From Gentiana macrophylla (taxonomy: Eukaryota > Streptophyta > Magnoliopsida > Gentianales > Gentianaceae), in assembly GCA_026214975.1 (NCBI GenBank), contig CM047810.1:95124316-95188315 (forward strand): DNA of 64,000 nt. Direction: 5' to 3'. Each line of letters opens with the position of its first letter. Within the stretch, counting starts at the first letter, position 1. The notes under the pieces are model-generated. The model did not search any database, was not told where the DNA came from, and saw only the letters and a program-made list of their open reading frames with translations. Shown here piece by piece: positions 22,183 through 32,883 of the stretch. A program made the translations under genes and the position numbers.

Positions 22183-22190
22183 TATATAAA
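22183..22190 (+). promoter_or_regulatory. TATA box of the antisense gene
   Basis: TATATAAA lies just after the minisatellite, about 30 bases upstream of a likely transcription start, in the sense of the coiled-coil gene and opposite to the element. It suggests that the gene has its own Pol II promoter. Confidence 0.55.
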
Positions 22191-23699
22191 GGTAAGAGTC
22201 CCCAGGCATTCGAACGTTTTTGCGGTAATTTGAGCATCTTCGCACGTAGGGTTTTCTGGCAAGTTTATTGGAGGTTTCCGGTGTACTGCATTTTTGATCT
22301 CTTCGTCCCACCATTTAAGGTGAGCTCTCCTGGTTCTTTCATGATTTATGAGGAGTTGATGTGTGATTTTGTGTTTGAATGTCTGCTCGTAGTTGCTTTT
22401 CCAATGATCTGTTTGAACCGTCCGTTGAATGCCCGTACGGGTATTTTTTTTATAATCTTCCAGGTAAGGTGAATTATTGAAGCAGTAGGGGTTTGTTGGT
22501 CGAGCCCCGCGTCGGTTGGCCGTTCAGCAAATGCGAGCCGGGCTCGGCCGAAATCCCCGATTCGGTGAAATCGCAAGAGCTAGCGGACCTGTCGGACCGA
22601 GACCAACCGTTCTATGCTGAGTGCGTAAGGCTTCTTGGCTGGAGCGATGTAAATAAGACTTAGGAGCATTTTTTCAACTGGAGGCTCTTATGTAACAGCG
22701 AGCTCTATAGCGTACTGGCGGGGATCTTGGGATCCCGCCTGCAGGGATGGCATCCATTGGATAAGATCGTTCATGATGATATTGACCCTGATTGCCTTAT
22801 TCCATGATGGGGAGTTTCCTTTGAACTATAGTGTATGTAGGGGAAGGAGCCGAGATTGAGCTATCGGCCCTGGTAATTATCTGCTCTTCTGCTCTTTTTG
22901 TCCTTCGGGTTGGTCTGGGGCCTTGTCAAATATAAGTGTTTGTGTAGTGTTCGTGGTTTACATCGTTGTTTAGGATTTGATTACATTTTGCAAACTGATG
23001 TCTTCATATTTGTGTAGATTACATGGATGTTACGGAACTGCGATCTGAAAGGAGGAGGCAAGCCAGCTGTGGAGGGCGGCCAGTGAACAGAACTTGGCGG
23101 TTAGTCAGCATTTTGTTCCACTAATGGTTTTGAGTGATCCTAACGCGATCAAAGCCACCAGAAGTGTGGCAAGCTGAAATGTTGAGTGAATAAGAGGTCG
23201 GACCACAGTTGTTTGAATTCAATAAGCTGCTCCAGATGCGGTCCGTAGTGAGGTTGTTATAGATCCTGATAGCTCAGATGAGGCAAATTCTTATGCCCTT
23301 AGAGTGAAAAGGTAGAGGACCGATGATGATGCAGGTATATCCGCTACTTTCAAAGGTTCCGTGGGTCAGGAATTCTTGGTTGATCCAACTGCTCAATCGT
23401 CGGCACATGTTGAGTCCTAAACTTTTCAAAGGGGACATGGGAAGGAGCCTGCTGTTGAGGCCGTGGAGGAGGCGGATCTTGGCTTAAGAGTTAATCCACC
23501 TAATGGATGTGTGAGCATGCTGAGAGCCCGGTCCCTTATCCACCTCCCGATGAGGGGTCAGTGTGGCTGATAGACAACTTTAGGCATCCCGAGACCCGGA
23601 AAGAGGGCAAGGCTGTAGTGGCTTCTATTAAGGAGGTTAATTATCTGCAAAATCTTGATATGACCGCTCTAGACGGGGTGCATTGTAATTAATAGATGC

Positions 23700-25255
23700 A
23701 AGATCTAAAATCGTGAAATGAAAAAAAAAAAAAGGAAAATCGACGTAGGGAGCTCGGCTTTACATCAAGGCGCGCGCGCCATTAGTAATCGCCGGCGTCG
23801 CCCGGTTGTTTCATGGGGGACATCGATTTCGTTTTTCAGTTTTGTGATATTTTTATTGTGCATTGATATCTCTTTGTTTAGTTGGTGTCATGTGGCTAAT
23901 TAATGGTTCGAATAGTTTGGACCATTGGGATGCCACATGACATTATTTAGTAATATTATTTGCCTTTAAATAATCCAGGCCTTTCTATATTTTGTTTGGA
24001 ATAAGCCTAGGCCTTTTCAAAATATTTGATTTTGGAAAAGACCTAGGCTTAGGCTTTTTTCAAAATTTTGATTTTGAAAAGGGCCAAGGTTGGTGCATTT
24101 TGATTTTGGAAACCAAAGGCAACCCTAATTAGGAATCAAAAGGAAAGAAACTAAAGAGACCTAATTTTAATTTTGATTTAATTTGAATAGTTCCAGTTGA
24201 TTAAAATTAAAATTGCAATTGATTTAAAATTAATCATTAAATTTTATTTCGATTAAAATCGTTTAATTAATTGATTATTTGATTTGATAAAATAAGACGC
24301 GAGGTGAAAAATTAAAACTTAATCTCTTTCATAAGATTTATTATTGTATGAATTAGATGTTGTAGATATAATGTGATTATATGGACCCCGATTGATCATG
24401 GACTCAACCAATATGATAGATGTGAATGATTTATTTTCTGTTGGTTTTTCGAATTGTCCTAGACAGTTATGAAGAACGTGACCTAGTTTATTTTCTGCAT
24501 TTATCCAATCCTATTAGCTCCCCCTGTGTGCGGCGGATGTATAAATTTATTAGATAGATTTTATGTAACAAGAATGGAGCAAAAGATGGAGACCAAAGAA
24601 AGACGAATAAAGATCCCATTGGAGATGTCGCATTAAAGATCCTATTAGCGATTGCAGTTACCCTTAGTTTGTGATAACGTAGAAATATGCACGTTTAGAT
24701 CAGACTGTAAATAATTAAAAGAATTAATTAAGTGAATTAATTTGAAATTATTCCCATAACAAAAACCGAGTTAATGACGGTGAAGAGCCCTTGTTTGGAT
24801 CCAACTGATCGGCCAACGTTGGGAGTTGGCCTATCTTGGGTATATCGTTATTATCGAGATATGAGATCTCATGAATATTTGGTTTACAACTCGACTAAAA
24901 ATCTTGCGGTGATTGACCCACGTCAGGACCGTCTGATTTTAGAGACAAGGGGTTGACTATCACATAGAGATGTGAATTGTCAAAGAGTTGACTAGTCAAC
25001 CAATGGAAGTCGCAAGAGATGCAATCGGTAAGTGTACCCACCTTTCAAAATTGACCCGGTCGATCGACCCATGTTGGGGATCGAGTCAACTAGATTGAAT
25101 TCCATCCACTAAAGAATTAATTAAATTCTTGAAAGCCAATTGGGAATAATTGGCTAGTGGGAGCAAAACCTAATTAAAAAATTTTTAAGGTGCAATTTTA
25201 TGGTTTTGAATGCATGAATTTTTACTTGTATTATCTTTACTTTATTGTTGTAGAA
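23700..25255 (+). other. Untranslated leader of the nested copia element
   Basis: There is no coding region. It contains an A13 run near 23,722, a CG-rich patch (GGCGCGCGCGCC near 23,770), very AT-rich DNA at 24,150-24,400 and an intron-like end (TTTACTTTATTGTTGTAG) three bases before the gag ATG at 25,256. The latter suggests a spliced leader. Short pieces of an open frame at 24,774-24,956 have no recognisable product. Confidence 0.45.
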
Positions 25256-26249
25256 ATGTCGAACATATTAAATCTTCGTTTTATCATTGATAACAAGCTT
25301 GACGAAACAACTTTCTCGACTAGGAAAGAAACCTCAAAATTATTTTGAGACATGAAGGCATTGAATATGTTTTGGAAAAACCCTTAACTAAGGACCCTGA
25401 AGATGCTACCAATGAGGAGTCGGTTAAGAAGCATGCGAAACACTGTTCTGACAGTGTGGAGGCTACTTGCATAATGCTTGCTTCTATGACACCGGAACTT
25501 CAGAAACATCATAAGTCCATGGATGCTCACACCATTATGGATCACTTGAAGGAGCTCTATGCTTCTTAGTTTCACACTGAGAGGTACAAGGTCTCGAAGG
25601 CGCTCTTTGGTTGAAAGATGGCTCTAGGTACTCCAGTTGGGTCACATGTGCTGAAGATGATCAGTTACATAGAGAGGCTTGAGAAGCTTGGCCATAAGAT
25701 GGGGCGTGAGTTAAGTGTTGACTTGATTCTGCAATCTTTACCGGACTCTTAATCGCAGTTTGTGATGAACTATCACATGAATAAGATTGATTCCTCCCTC
25801 ACAGAGTTATTGAACATGCTTAAAACTGCTGAGGGCACTGTTGGCAAGGGTAAGCAAGTGTTGCTCATGACTTCTTCCAAGAGCAAGAAAAAGGCCCAAA
25901 AGATGACCAAGAAGGCGAATGAGGCTACCAAGCCGAAGCCTAAGATATCTAAAGACAAATCCAAGGATGCTTGCTTCCATTGTGGCCAACCTGGCCATTG
26001 GAGGATAAACTATAAGGACTTCTTGAGCACTCAGAAGAACAAGCATGTTCATGCTTCGACTTCAGGTATGTTTATGATTGAGATCAATATTTCTTATTCT
26101 AATTCTAACCATTGGGTATTAGATACTGGACGTGGTTCTCATATTTGTAAGGATATGCATGGACTAAGAAGGAGTAGAGATCTGAGGAAAGGAAAAGTGG
26201 ACCTGCGCGTTGGGAATGGATCAAGTGTTGCTGCCCTAGCCGTATGAGT
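25256..26249 (+). pseudogene. Copia gag and start of protease
   Basis: Gag starts at the ATG at 25,256 (MSNILNLRFIIDNKLDE). It continues through LRHEGIEYVLEKPL, EATCIMLASMTPELQKHH, MDHLKELY, SKALFG, HVLKMISYIERLEKLG, SVDLILQSLPDS and a Lys-rich linker. The zinc knuckle is CFHCGQPGHWRINYK, in which the fourth ligand Cys is replaced by Tyr. Protease follows with WVLDTGRGSHICKD (Asp at about 26,120), where most copia enzymes have DSG or DTG with a small residue next. A one-base problem near 25,330-25,345 and stops near 25,569, 25,612 and 25,752 break the frame. Confidence 0.88.
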
Positions 26250-26749
26250 TTATTTTCTTTCGTTACCCAGTGGGCTAGTACTAGAATTAAATAACTGTTA
26301 TTTTGTTCCTGCTCTTACGAAGAGCATTATTTCTATTTCTGCATTGGATGTTGAAGGATTTTCTTTTACGTTTAAGAATAAATGTTGTTCTTTTTCACGT
26401 GATGAAATATTTTATGGTACTGGAAAACTTGATGATGGTCTCTACGTATTAGATATGAATGTTGAAATACTTAATATAAACAACAAGAAAGCTAACTAAA
26501 ATAAGTTACTTGAATGAATCCTACTTGTGGCATTGTAGAGTTGGCCATATAAATAATAATTGCACTACCAAACTCTATAAAGATGGTTTGTTGGATCATT
26601 TCGATTATGAATCATTTGATACATGCGAAGCTTGTTTACTTGGCAAGATGACAAAGTCACCATTTAGTGGCAAAGGGATAAGATCCAACGAATTTCTTGA
26701 GCTCGTACATACTGATGTCTGCAACCCAATGTCAATTCAAGCCAAATGA
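26250..26749 (+). pseudogene. Copia protease end and integrase zinc module
   Basis: After the protease, the GAG-pre-integrase module reads YLWHCRVGHINNNC then CEACLLGKMTKSPF (His, His, Cys, Cys all present). LELVHTDVCNPMS follows, with the first catalytic Asp of integrase. The core ends there: at about 26,745 the sequence jumps to a region that in other copia elements lies some 150 residues further on. The second Asp and the Glu of the DDE triad are absent. The element therefore could not integrate by its own enzyme. Confidence 0.88.
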
Positions 26750-28064
26750 GGATACTCTTATTTTATCACTTAACCGAGTTTCATCAAAGACGGTGGATTC
26801 TACACCATACGAGGTATGGGCCAAGAAGAAACCGAATGAATATCTTAAACCTTGGGGTTGTCCAATTTATGTGAAGTGGATGATGCCTGACAAATTAGAA
26901 GCTAGATCAGACAAATGTCTATTTGTGGGATATCCTAGAGAAACTAAAGGATACCAATTTTACCATCCAGGAGAACAAAAAATGTTTGTCTCCCGGACTA
27001 GCCACTTTCTAGAGAAAGAGTTCATTCTAGAGAGGGTCAGTGGGAGTAAGGTTGATCTTGAAGAAATTCAAGAACCACTTACGGACAACAGTCAGTTGAT
27101 GAAAGTAGAGCAGACACCGCATACAGATGAGGTGCATACACCTGCTCTAGAAACACAGACACGTCAAAGATCCACTCGGGAATGTTGTGGACCTGAAAGG
27201 TACACTGGCGTATATCTCATGGAAGATGAGGACCCTAAAACTTACGAGGAGGTACCGATGAGGTATGACCAAGAGAAATGGCTGGAAGCCATGAATTATG
27301 AAATGGAATCAATGAAAGACAACCAAGTTTGGAACTTAGTTGATCCACCTAAGGGAATAGTTCCTATATGGTGTAAATGGGTCTTTAAGAGAAAGACTGA
27401 CATGGATGGTAATGTGACTACCTACAAGGCAAGGTTGGTGGCAAAAGGTTATAAGCAAAGATAAGGAGTTGACTATAATGAAACCTTTTCACCAGTAGCT
27501 TTGCTAAAGTCCATTAGAATTCTCCTTGCTATTGCAGCATACCATGATTATAAGATCTGGCAGATGGATGTGAAAACAGCTTTCCTTAACGGGAATCTGT
27601 CTGAGGAAGTGTACATGACACAACCTGAGGGTTTCACAACAGATGATGCTGGGATGGTGTGCAAATTGCAAAGATCCATTTATGGATTGAAGCAAGCTGC
27701 TCGGAGTTGGAATATTTGCTTTGATGAGACAATCAAACAATTTGATTTCATCAAGAATGAAGATGAGCCGTGTGTTAACAAGAAGGTTAGTGGGAGTGCC
27801 GTAGTTTTCTTAGTGCTTTATGTGGATGACATATTGCTCATAGGGATGTTACATTCGGTTAAAGTTTGGTTATCCAAGAACTTCTCTATGAAGGACTTGG
27901 GAGAAGTAGTCTATATTCTTGGAATCAAGATCTATATGGATAGATCTAAGAGGTTGCTTGGTTTGTCACAGTCCACCTATATAGACAAGATGCTGAAGAG
28001 ATTCAACATCGAGCAATCCAAGAGAGGATTGTTTCCCATGTCACATGGGGTCTATCTGTCATAG
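26750..28064 (+). pseudogene. Copia integrase C-terminus and reverse transcriptase
   Basis: The sequence resumes with NRVSSKTVDSTPYEVWAKKKP, then CLFVGYPRETKGYQFYHP. It enters RT with WLEAMNYEMESMKDNQVW, CKWVFKRKTDMDGNV and YKARLVAKGYKQR. There is a TAA at 27,462-27,464 just before GVDYNETFSPVALLKSIRILLA, then MDVKTAFLNGNL, IYGLKQAARSW, the catalytic LYVDDILLIG (about 27,818-27,845), MKDLGEVVYILGI and LGLSQSTYIDKML. A TAG at about 28,062 ends this frame. RT catalytic residues are present. Apart from the stops the sequence is well conserved, which suggests moderate age. Confidence 0.9.
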
Positions 28065-28067
28065 GAA

Positions 28068-28780
28068 ATGTGTCATAAGACAGAGGAGGAAATGACACAT
28101 ATGAGTAAGATCCCTTATGCTTCGGCCATTGGGTCTATCATGTATGCAATGTTGTGCACTAGACCGGATGTCTCGTACTATCTGAGTATGACTAGTAGGT
28201 ACCAGGCAAATCCAGGTGATGGTAACTGGGTTGCAGTCAAGAACATTCTAAAGTACATGAGACGTACTAGGATATGTTTCTGGTTTTTTGGGAATAATGA
28301 TTTGGTATTACGAGGTTACACAGACGCCAGTTTTCAAACTGGCAGGGATGACTTGAAGTCACAGTCTGGATTTTTTTTCATGCTTAATGGCGGAGCAGTT
28401 AACTGGAAGAGTTCTAAGCAGGAGACTACACCGGACTCTACAACGGAAGCCGAGTATATAGCAGCCTCGGAGGCGGAAAAGAAAGCGGTTTGGATGAAGA
28501 AGTTCATTACTGAACTTTGTGTGGTTCCTCCATTGAAGGTCCACTGTACTGTGATAATAATGGGGCAATTGCTCAGTCAAAGGAACCTAGGTCTCATTAG
28601 AAGTCCAAACATGTGCTACAACGCTAATACTTGATTCGAGAGATAGTAGATATAGGAGATGTAAAGATAGAGAAAGTCCACACGGATGATAACATAGCTG
28701 ATCAGTTAACCAAGGCGTTGTCGCAAGCAAATCATGAGAAACATGTTCACATGCATAGGCATATGGGTTATTGGCTTTAG
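28068..28780 (+). pseudogene. Copia RNase H domain
   Basis: Following YASAIGSIMYAMLCTRPDVSY (connection), the domain shows LRGYTDASFQTGRDD (first Asp), GGAVNWKSSKQETTPDSTTEAEYIAASEA (divided; second acidic residue Glu in EAEY) and KKAVWMKKFITEL. The third acidic residue region (normally CDNNGAIAQ) is shifted by one base near 28,545. The end, with VHTDDNIADQLTKALSQ-like and HMHRHMGYWL words, reads in another frame up to the polypurine tract AAGTGGGAGAT. Confidence 0.88.
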
Positions 28781-28794
28781 GCCAAGTGGGAGAT

Positions 28795-30636
28795 TGTTGA
28801 AAATGTGTCCTAAACCCAAATCGGGTCGGACCGGATCCTACCGGGTCAGGCAATTTATAGTCTATTTAGTTCATGTAATAACTTTATTATGATTAATAAA
28901 AGCACTTTTGTTATTATATATTTTGTCTATCCTTTTGAACAAATTATGTTAATTGAATATATAGTAACGTCCTTAATATTAAACTGTGATAGAGAAACCA
29001 TGATAGTGATTATGGTTGACGAGATCTCTAGTCGCTTTAATAAGTTTGATACTTAAAAGTCTCTAGTCGTATGAACTGTCAAACATGGCATTGATAATAT
29101 GATCAGACTAGCACATATTGGATGGATGTCTTATGTCTTATTGAAGACAGGGATAGATCTTGTCTATCGAAGTGTGAAGACACTTGGACTGTACGTGGAC
29201 GTGTATTAGTGAATGCGTACGTTAGATTGGGCCACTTACATTAAGTGTCGCAATATGTGACAGTTGTGTAATTATACTGAGACCGGAGTCTACATGGCAT
29301 CACGGTGTGGATTGTCATGTTTTGACACTATTGAGGTTTCCCCTAACTAATGGGGCGATCATGCGGTAGTGCTCGGGTATGATATTGAAGCATGCGTAGG
29401 ATACATGTTTGTTCGTCCGGAAATCGCGTATCCTATTAGTAGGAGTGAATATCTGAAATGACCTTCTTATAAGGAATGTGTAGCTCTCGTGAATATTTGC
29501 AAAGTGAGAGTAAATGAGTTATTCCGAGAGAGCATGATATCTAGATTATAAGATACGATCGTTGGTGTACTGACACTCGAGAAACGATTCTATGGATATT
29601 TTAACAACGATAAGATTCTATTTACACGGTAACTGTTTCACATGAAAAGTAGTAGTCATCGCTTTTGACTCTTCCGATGATTGGGGGTGACGGTGTGTTG
29701 CTAGACACTATTCTGTGATCGTTAGGTATGATGGGCATTTTCGTAATATGCACTTTGTGTCTACGGCCAACATATTCGGAAGCCTATCGGCTCACACACA
29801 TAAGAACATCTAGCCAGATTAAAATGCGGTTATAGTGATAACCAAATAAGGAAAGTTTATCTCGACTATAAAGTGTTATAGAGATTAAATTAATATGGTG
29901 GTATTTATTTATTATAAATAAATCAAATACAAGATATTAATTATATTGATTAATTAAAGAATAATCCGAAGCCATTTAATGGCTATATGGGACGCCACTT
30001 TCAAGTGTATAAGATATACTTGGATTGTGCAATTTAATGAATTGTATTATCATATATTAATATTGGATATTAATAGAATTATAAAAAATATATTTATGGT
30101 AATAAGATAAAGATAGTCAATATTAGATATTGACAATATCTTGGGTTTATTTAATGTAAGATATTAAATTAAATGAGATAATTCTGGAATAACTATTTTC
30201 CTTATTTTACTAGTAAAATGTTTTATTTCTCATTATTCTACCCAGAAGCTTTTCCCAATGGGATTGGGAACACAAGGGGCGCACCACCCTCTATATAAGA
30301 GAGGATTGGCTAGCTCTTTTGTACATCACAATTAGAAGAGTTTTAATTTACAAAATTAAACTGAGAGCTTTTTAGAGAGAGATTTAGAGAGAGAGAAAGG
30401 CCGGTCTAGCAACCGGATTTTTCTAGTAGCTATCCAAGGAGGATTCCGGCGAGGTGCTCGTGTGAATATTGTGCACTATTACTCTCCTTAGACGGTCAAA
30501 GCATCGATCTTTTAGAACAAGCAAGGTAATCACCGTCTACTAGCTCAACGTGTTTATTGTATTAAACGGAGTTGATGTTGGGATCGGAAATCAAAATTTT
30601 AATTTCTGCTGCGTTAAACTAGTTGATTTCCTAACA
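28795..30636 (+). repeat. 3' LTR (1.84 kb) of the nested copia element
   Basis: It begins TGTTGAAAATGTGTCC right after the tract AAGTGGGAGAT and ends TTTCCTAACA, where the antisense gene resumes. It contains a TATA box near its 3' third. Two other fragments of the same LTR family lie in inverted orientation at 15.1-16.2 kb and 34.7-35.7 kb. Confidence 0.88.
30292..30299 (+). promoter_or_regulatory. TATA box in the 1.84-kb copia LTR
   Basis: TATATAAG in the context ACCACCCTCTATATAAGAGAGG, the expected core promoter of the LTR. It is about 340 bases before the LTR end. Confidence 0.65.
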
Positions 30637-30863
30637 GACCATGGTTGTGGGTGTTAGCACAGCATGTCAGGTCATATTGGCTGATCAAACATGGAATTTC
30701 CTGGCTCATCTTGATGAAATCTTTGGATTTGTTGGCGCGGTCTCTAGCATGGTAACTTTATTGGTCCTTTTTTTAGCGTTTTCTACATTTACTTTTGCCA
30801 ATGTATTCTAGAGGCTAGATTCATCTTTGTTTTCAACTGGCGACGGAGGCGAGGCAAGTTGTC

Positions 30864-31250
30864 TTGGCTCACCAAGAACTCGAGCAGGATTGCGGATCCA
30901 AAGTGCATGACGCGAAGGCTTTGGGGAGCAAGCTCGAAAATGAGAAGAAGTGGGCTACCGATGCTGAAAGCAATGTCGGCGAAGACGTTGAGGAAGCCAA
31001 CCGTGAAAGGACTACGCTAGAGGAAAAAGTGAGGAATCTGTCTAGTATTGCTGAGGGGAGGGCAAGGGCTCTTGAGATTGCCCAGGTAGAGCATGAGTCA
31101 GAGATATCCGCCTTGGGATCGGCCCAGGAACAACTTGCCGGTGAGATCAGGATTAAGAGCGCCCTTGCAGAGAAACTGAAAAAATGTAGAGGCCGAGGGA
31201 AAGTTGCAGGAGGCCCAGGTGCGAGCTATCGTGGATTTCAAGGGGTCTGA
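30864..31250 (+). pseudogene. Coiled-coil segment of the antisense gene
   Basis: This is a 128-residue open frame rich in Glu, Lys, Ala and Leu with heptad spacing (for example LGSKLENEKKWATDAESN, EEANRERTTLEEKVRNLSS and EHESEISALGSAQEQLAGE), predicted to be a long coiled coil. The coding sense extends upstream to about 30,842 (TEARQVVLAHQELEQ), after a TTTTCAAC/TG sequence that may be a decayed splice acceptor. Near 31,190 a frameshift moves the reading to VEAEGKLQEAQVRAIVDFKGSE. No enzymatic motif is present. It could be a structural or multimerising protein of the element. Confidence 0.6.
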
Positions 31251-31545
31251 GACCTGTAAAGGCACGTTGCTTGCTATTAAACTGAAGGGATTTGATTAGG
31301 GTTTTCGTCATTCCGCAAGGTGTATGCTGAGGGATTAGGATGACCGCGCCCCTACTTTGTCACAACTTGTGAACTGGGCTTCTTGGAAGATGTTCGATCC
31401 GAGCTTAAGGTCCTTTCGTAACCTGGTTCCTTACACTGATGAGGAGTTGGGGAAATTCCAGGCAAAGTTGCGAGAGGCTGGTGTTGAGACGTGGGTTCCT
31501 CCTCTAGTAGAGGCTGATAACTTGACCGTTCTGATAGATGGATGA

Positions 31546-32264
31546 AAGGGGGGGAGGTCTCATTAGGAGTGGACGACGGTCATTCTACCGAGATGGCGGA
31601 CCAAGGCCTGAATCTACGCGACAAGACCGACCGGGATCCAGTCCAAAGAACTTAGAGGCAACCTTATTCTCTCTTTGTTTTTTAAGACTTCGCTTTGTAA
31701 TCTCGTAACTTTTTTGGGCCGTGCTCCTTGGCCTTTTCTTTTTTCAGCTTGGCTCGCACAATTTTTTCTTCCTTTAGTTTGACTTTGCTCAAGTATTTGT
31801 TCTATTTCCAATCCAATCTGCATTTTTGTTGAAAATTTTCCGATTTTGAGTGGTAGAGTAAGTTTCTGAGCGATTATCTTGGGACGCCGAGATGATACTG
31901 TCAGGCTACGTGTAACGTAGTGGCCCCCTTGTTTGCGACAAGGTCGTGGGCTCTTGAGCGGGCTTGTTGAAAACAAGTGTACTGAGCTCTGTTGTCTTGC
32001 ACACCCTCAGATCTGGGCTGAATCCTGGATAAATCTATGGAGGTTTGTAAATCTGAGGTGTCGGGGATGATCCCGACAAGGAGGATCTATGCAGTGATCT
32101 GAAGGGCTCTAAAGAGCTGAATGAGGTTTCCGACAAAATCCTAGGGATCTGGATGCAAGTCTGATGAGGATTCTGATGGATATCATCTGAGACCGGAGAA
32201 TGGTCATAGATCTGATCGTAAATGATGCCAAAATGTCTTTCCCGGTAACGGAGCTAATTCATAA
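31546..32264 (-). other. 5' internal region of the large element
   Basis: In the element's own sense (minus) this lies just after the 5' LTR, where gag should begin. Only a 120-residue basic frame at 31,614-31,976 is open (MFSTSPLKSPRPCRKQGGHY...), with no recognisable gag domain. A TTTGGCATCATTTACGATC word about 30 bases inside the LTR (minus sense, near 32,213-32,235) sits roughly where gypsy primer sites occur, but I cannot match it to a tRNA. Confidence 0.4.
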
Positions 32265-32883
32265 TGTCGGAATTATCACAAACTGATGCGGTGGATATAT
32301 AGCTAATTGGGAAAGAATTTGAGTGTTTTACATCATTTCCTCTCAAGAAAAGTATGAAGATCAAGTACGATAAAATGGGGCTTTTTTTGGGGGGGGGGGG
32401 TGGGTGGGTGGGTGGGTTATGGCTAAGCAGAGGAGGCGGCCTACGTACCCTTGAGTGTAAGGGATCAAGCCAAATAACGTAGTTCTGGTGTGTGAGGGGA
32501 CACAACTATTTAAAGATGACATAGTCGGCATTTACAGTAGGGCGGTAAGATAAGTGTGTAGGCGGGCAAGCTCGGCGGCGAGGGCTTATGTTGAGGGCCA
32601 GTGAGCTCTCATACCGTGGTCGCTTGAGCTTTGTCCGAGGTGGTGGCGAGGTGAGGGAGAGCTGGTCGGTCCACGGTATCTGAGCTGTATTGCATGCGGG
32701 TTGATCATCTTTTGTCTCGGTAGATCGTGAGATCTTGTGATGGCATGAGGTGAGCTTTATTCCATTGGTGTGACTCGGCTTTATAATGGGCGAGCTAGCT
32801 GGGCCACGGGCTTTATCCTTTGTTGGGCTTACGTATGAGCCATGCTTTGGATTCGCAGGCTTTGTGGCGGGTTTGGCATATCA
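32265..32883 (-). repeat. Right (5') LTR of the large element
   Basis: It is the direct-repeat partner of 20,927-21,519. It differs at many positions and includes a G-rich expansion at 32,389-32,416 absent from the left copy. Confidence 0.8.
32389..32416 (+). repeat. G12 run plus (TGGG)4
   Basis: A run of 12 G residues is followed by four TGGG units, a strong G-quadruplex-forming pattern on the plus strand. Confidence 0.95.

Larger units (their letters stand above)
23700..30636 (+). mobile_element. Copia element with integrase-core deletion, nested in the large element
   Basis: This plus-strand copia element has gag, protease, integrase ends, RT, RNase H and a 1.84-kb 3' LTR. It interrupts the antisense gene, which resumes at 30,637. 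No 5' LTR matching the 3' LTR can be found upstream of gag. The left boundary is set only by where the antisense gene stops making sense, and the 5' LTR was probably lost. Several in-frame stops and a deletion of most of the integrase core make it defective. Confidence 0.8.
22200..31545 (+). pseudogene. Antisense multi-exon gene of the large element (decayed)
   Basis: Coding-like pieces on the plus strand, separated by intron-like gaps and a nested copia element, appear to form one gene. They are about 22,490-22,880 (includes ECVRLLGWSDV and HFFNWRLLCNSELYSVLAG), about 23,020-23,700 after a TTTGTGTAG acceptor (includes MDVTELRSERRRQ, VPYPPPDEGSVWLIDNFRHPE and NYLQNLDMTALDGV), 30,640-30,750 (VVGVSTACQVILADQTWNFLAHLDEIFGF, divided here; donor ATG/GTAACT), and about 30,840-31,545 (coiled coil, then SQLVNWASWKMFDPSL and ELGKFQAKLREAGVE, stop at about 31,545). 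Stops and shifts are present. The layout resembles the extra ORFs with Transposase_28-like N-termini reported in plant gypsy elements; that family assignment is inference. Function is unknown. Confidence 0.5.
20927..32883 (-). mobile_element. Large gag-pol-less gypsy-like element (Tat-type?) with antisense gene
   Basis: Two direct repeats of about 600 bp (20,927-21,519 and 32,265-32,883) bound this region and are read as LTRs. Minus orientation is inferred from a polypurine tract (ATGAGTAGGAGGACA) abutting the left LTR, and from a TATA box in the minus-strand sense at 21,151-21,160. The interior has no gag, protease, RT or integrase of its own. Instead it has a minisatellite, then a plus-strand coiled-coil gene with introns. 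This matches the extra antisense ORFs known from some Tat-lineage gypsy elements. The LTRs are considerably diverged, so it is old. A copia element sits inside it. No matching target duplication was found and the primer site is not recognisable. Confidence 0.6.

Noticed and set aside
31614..31976. Basic 120-residue minus-strand frame considered as gag of the large element
   Set aside because: It is in the right place and sense but shows no gag fold, zinc knuckle or recognisable motif; kept only as a note in the 5' internal region.
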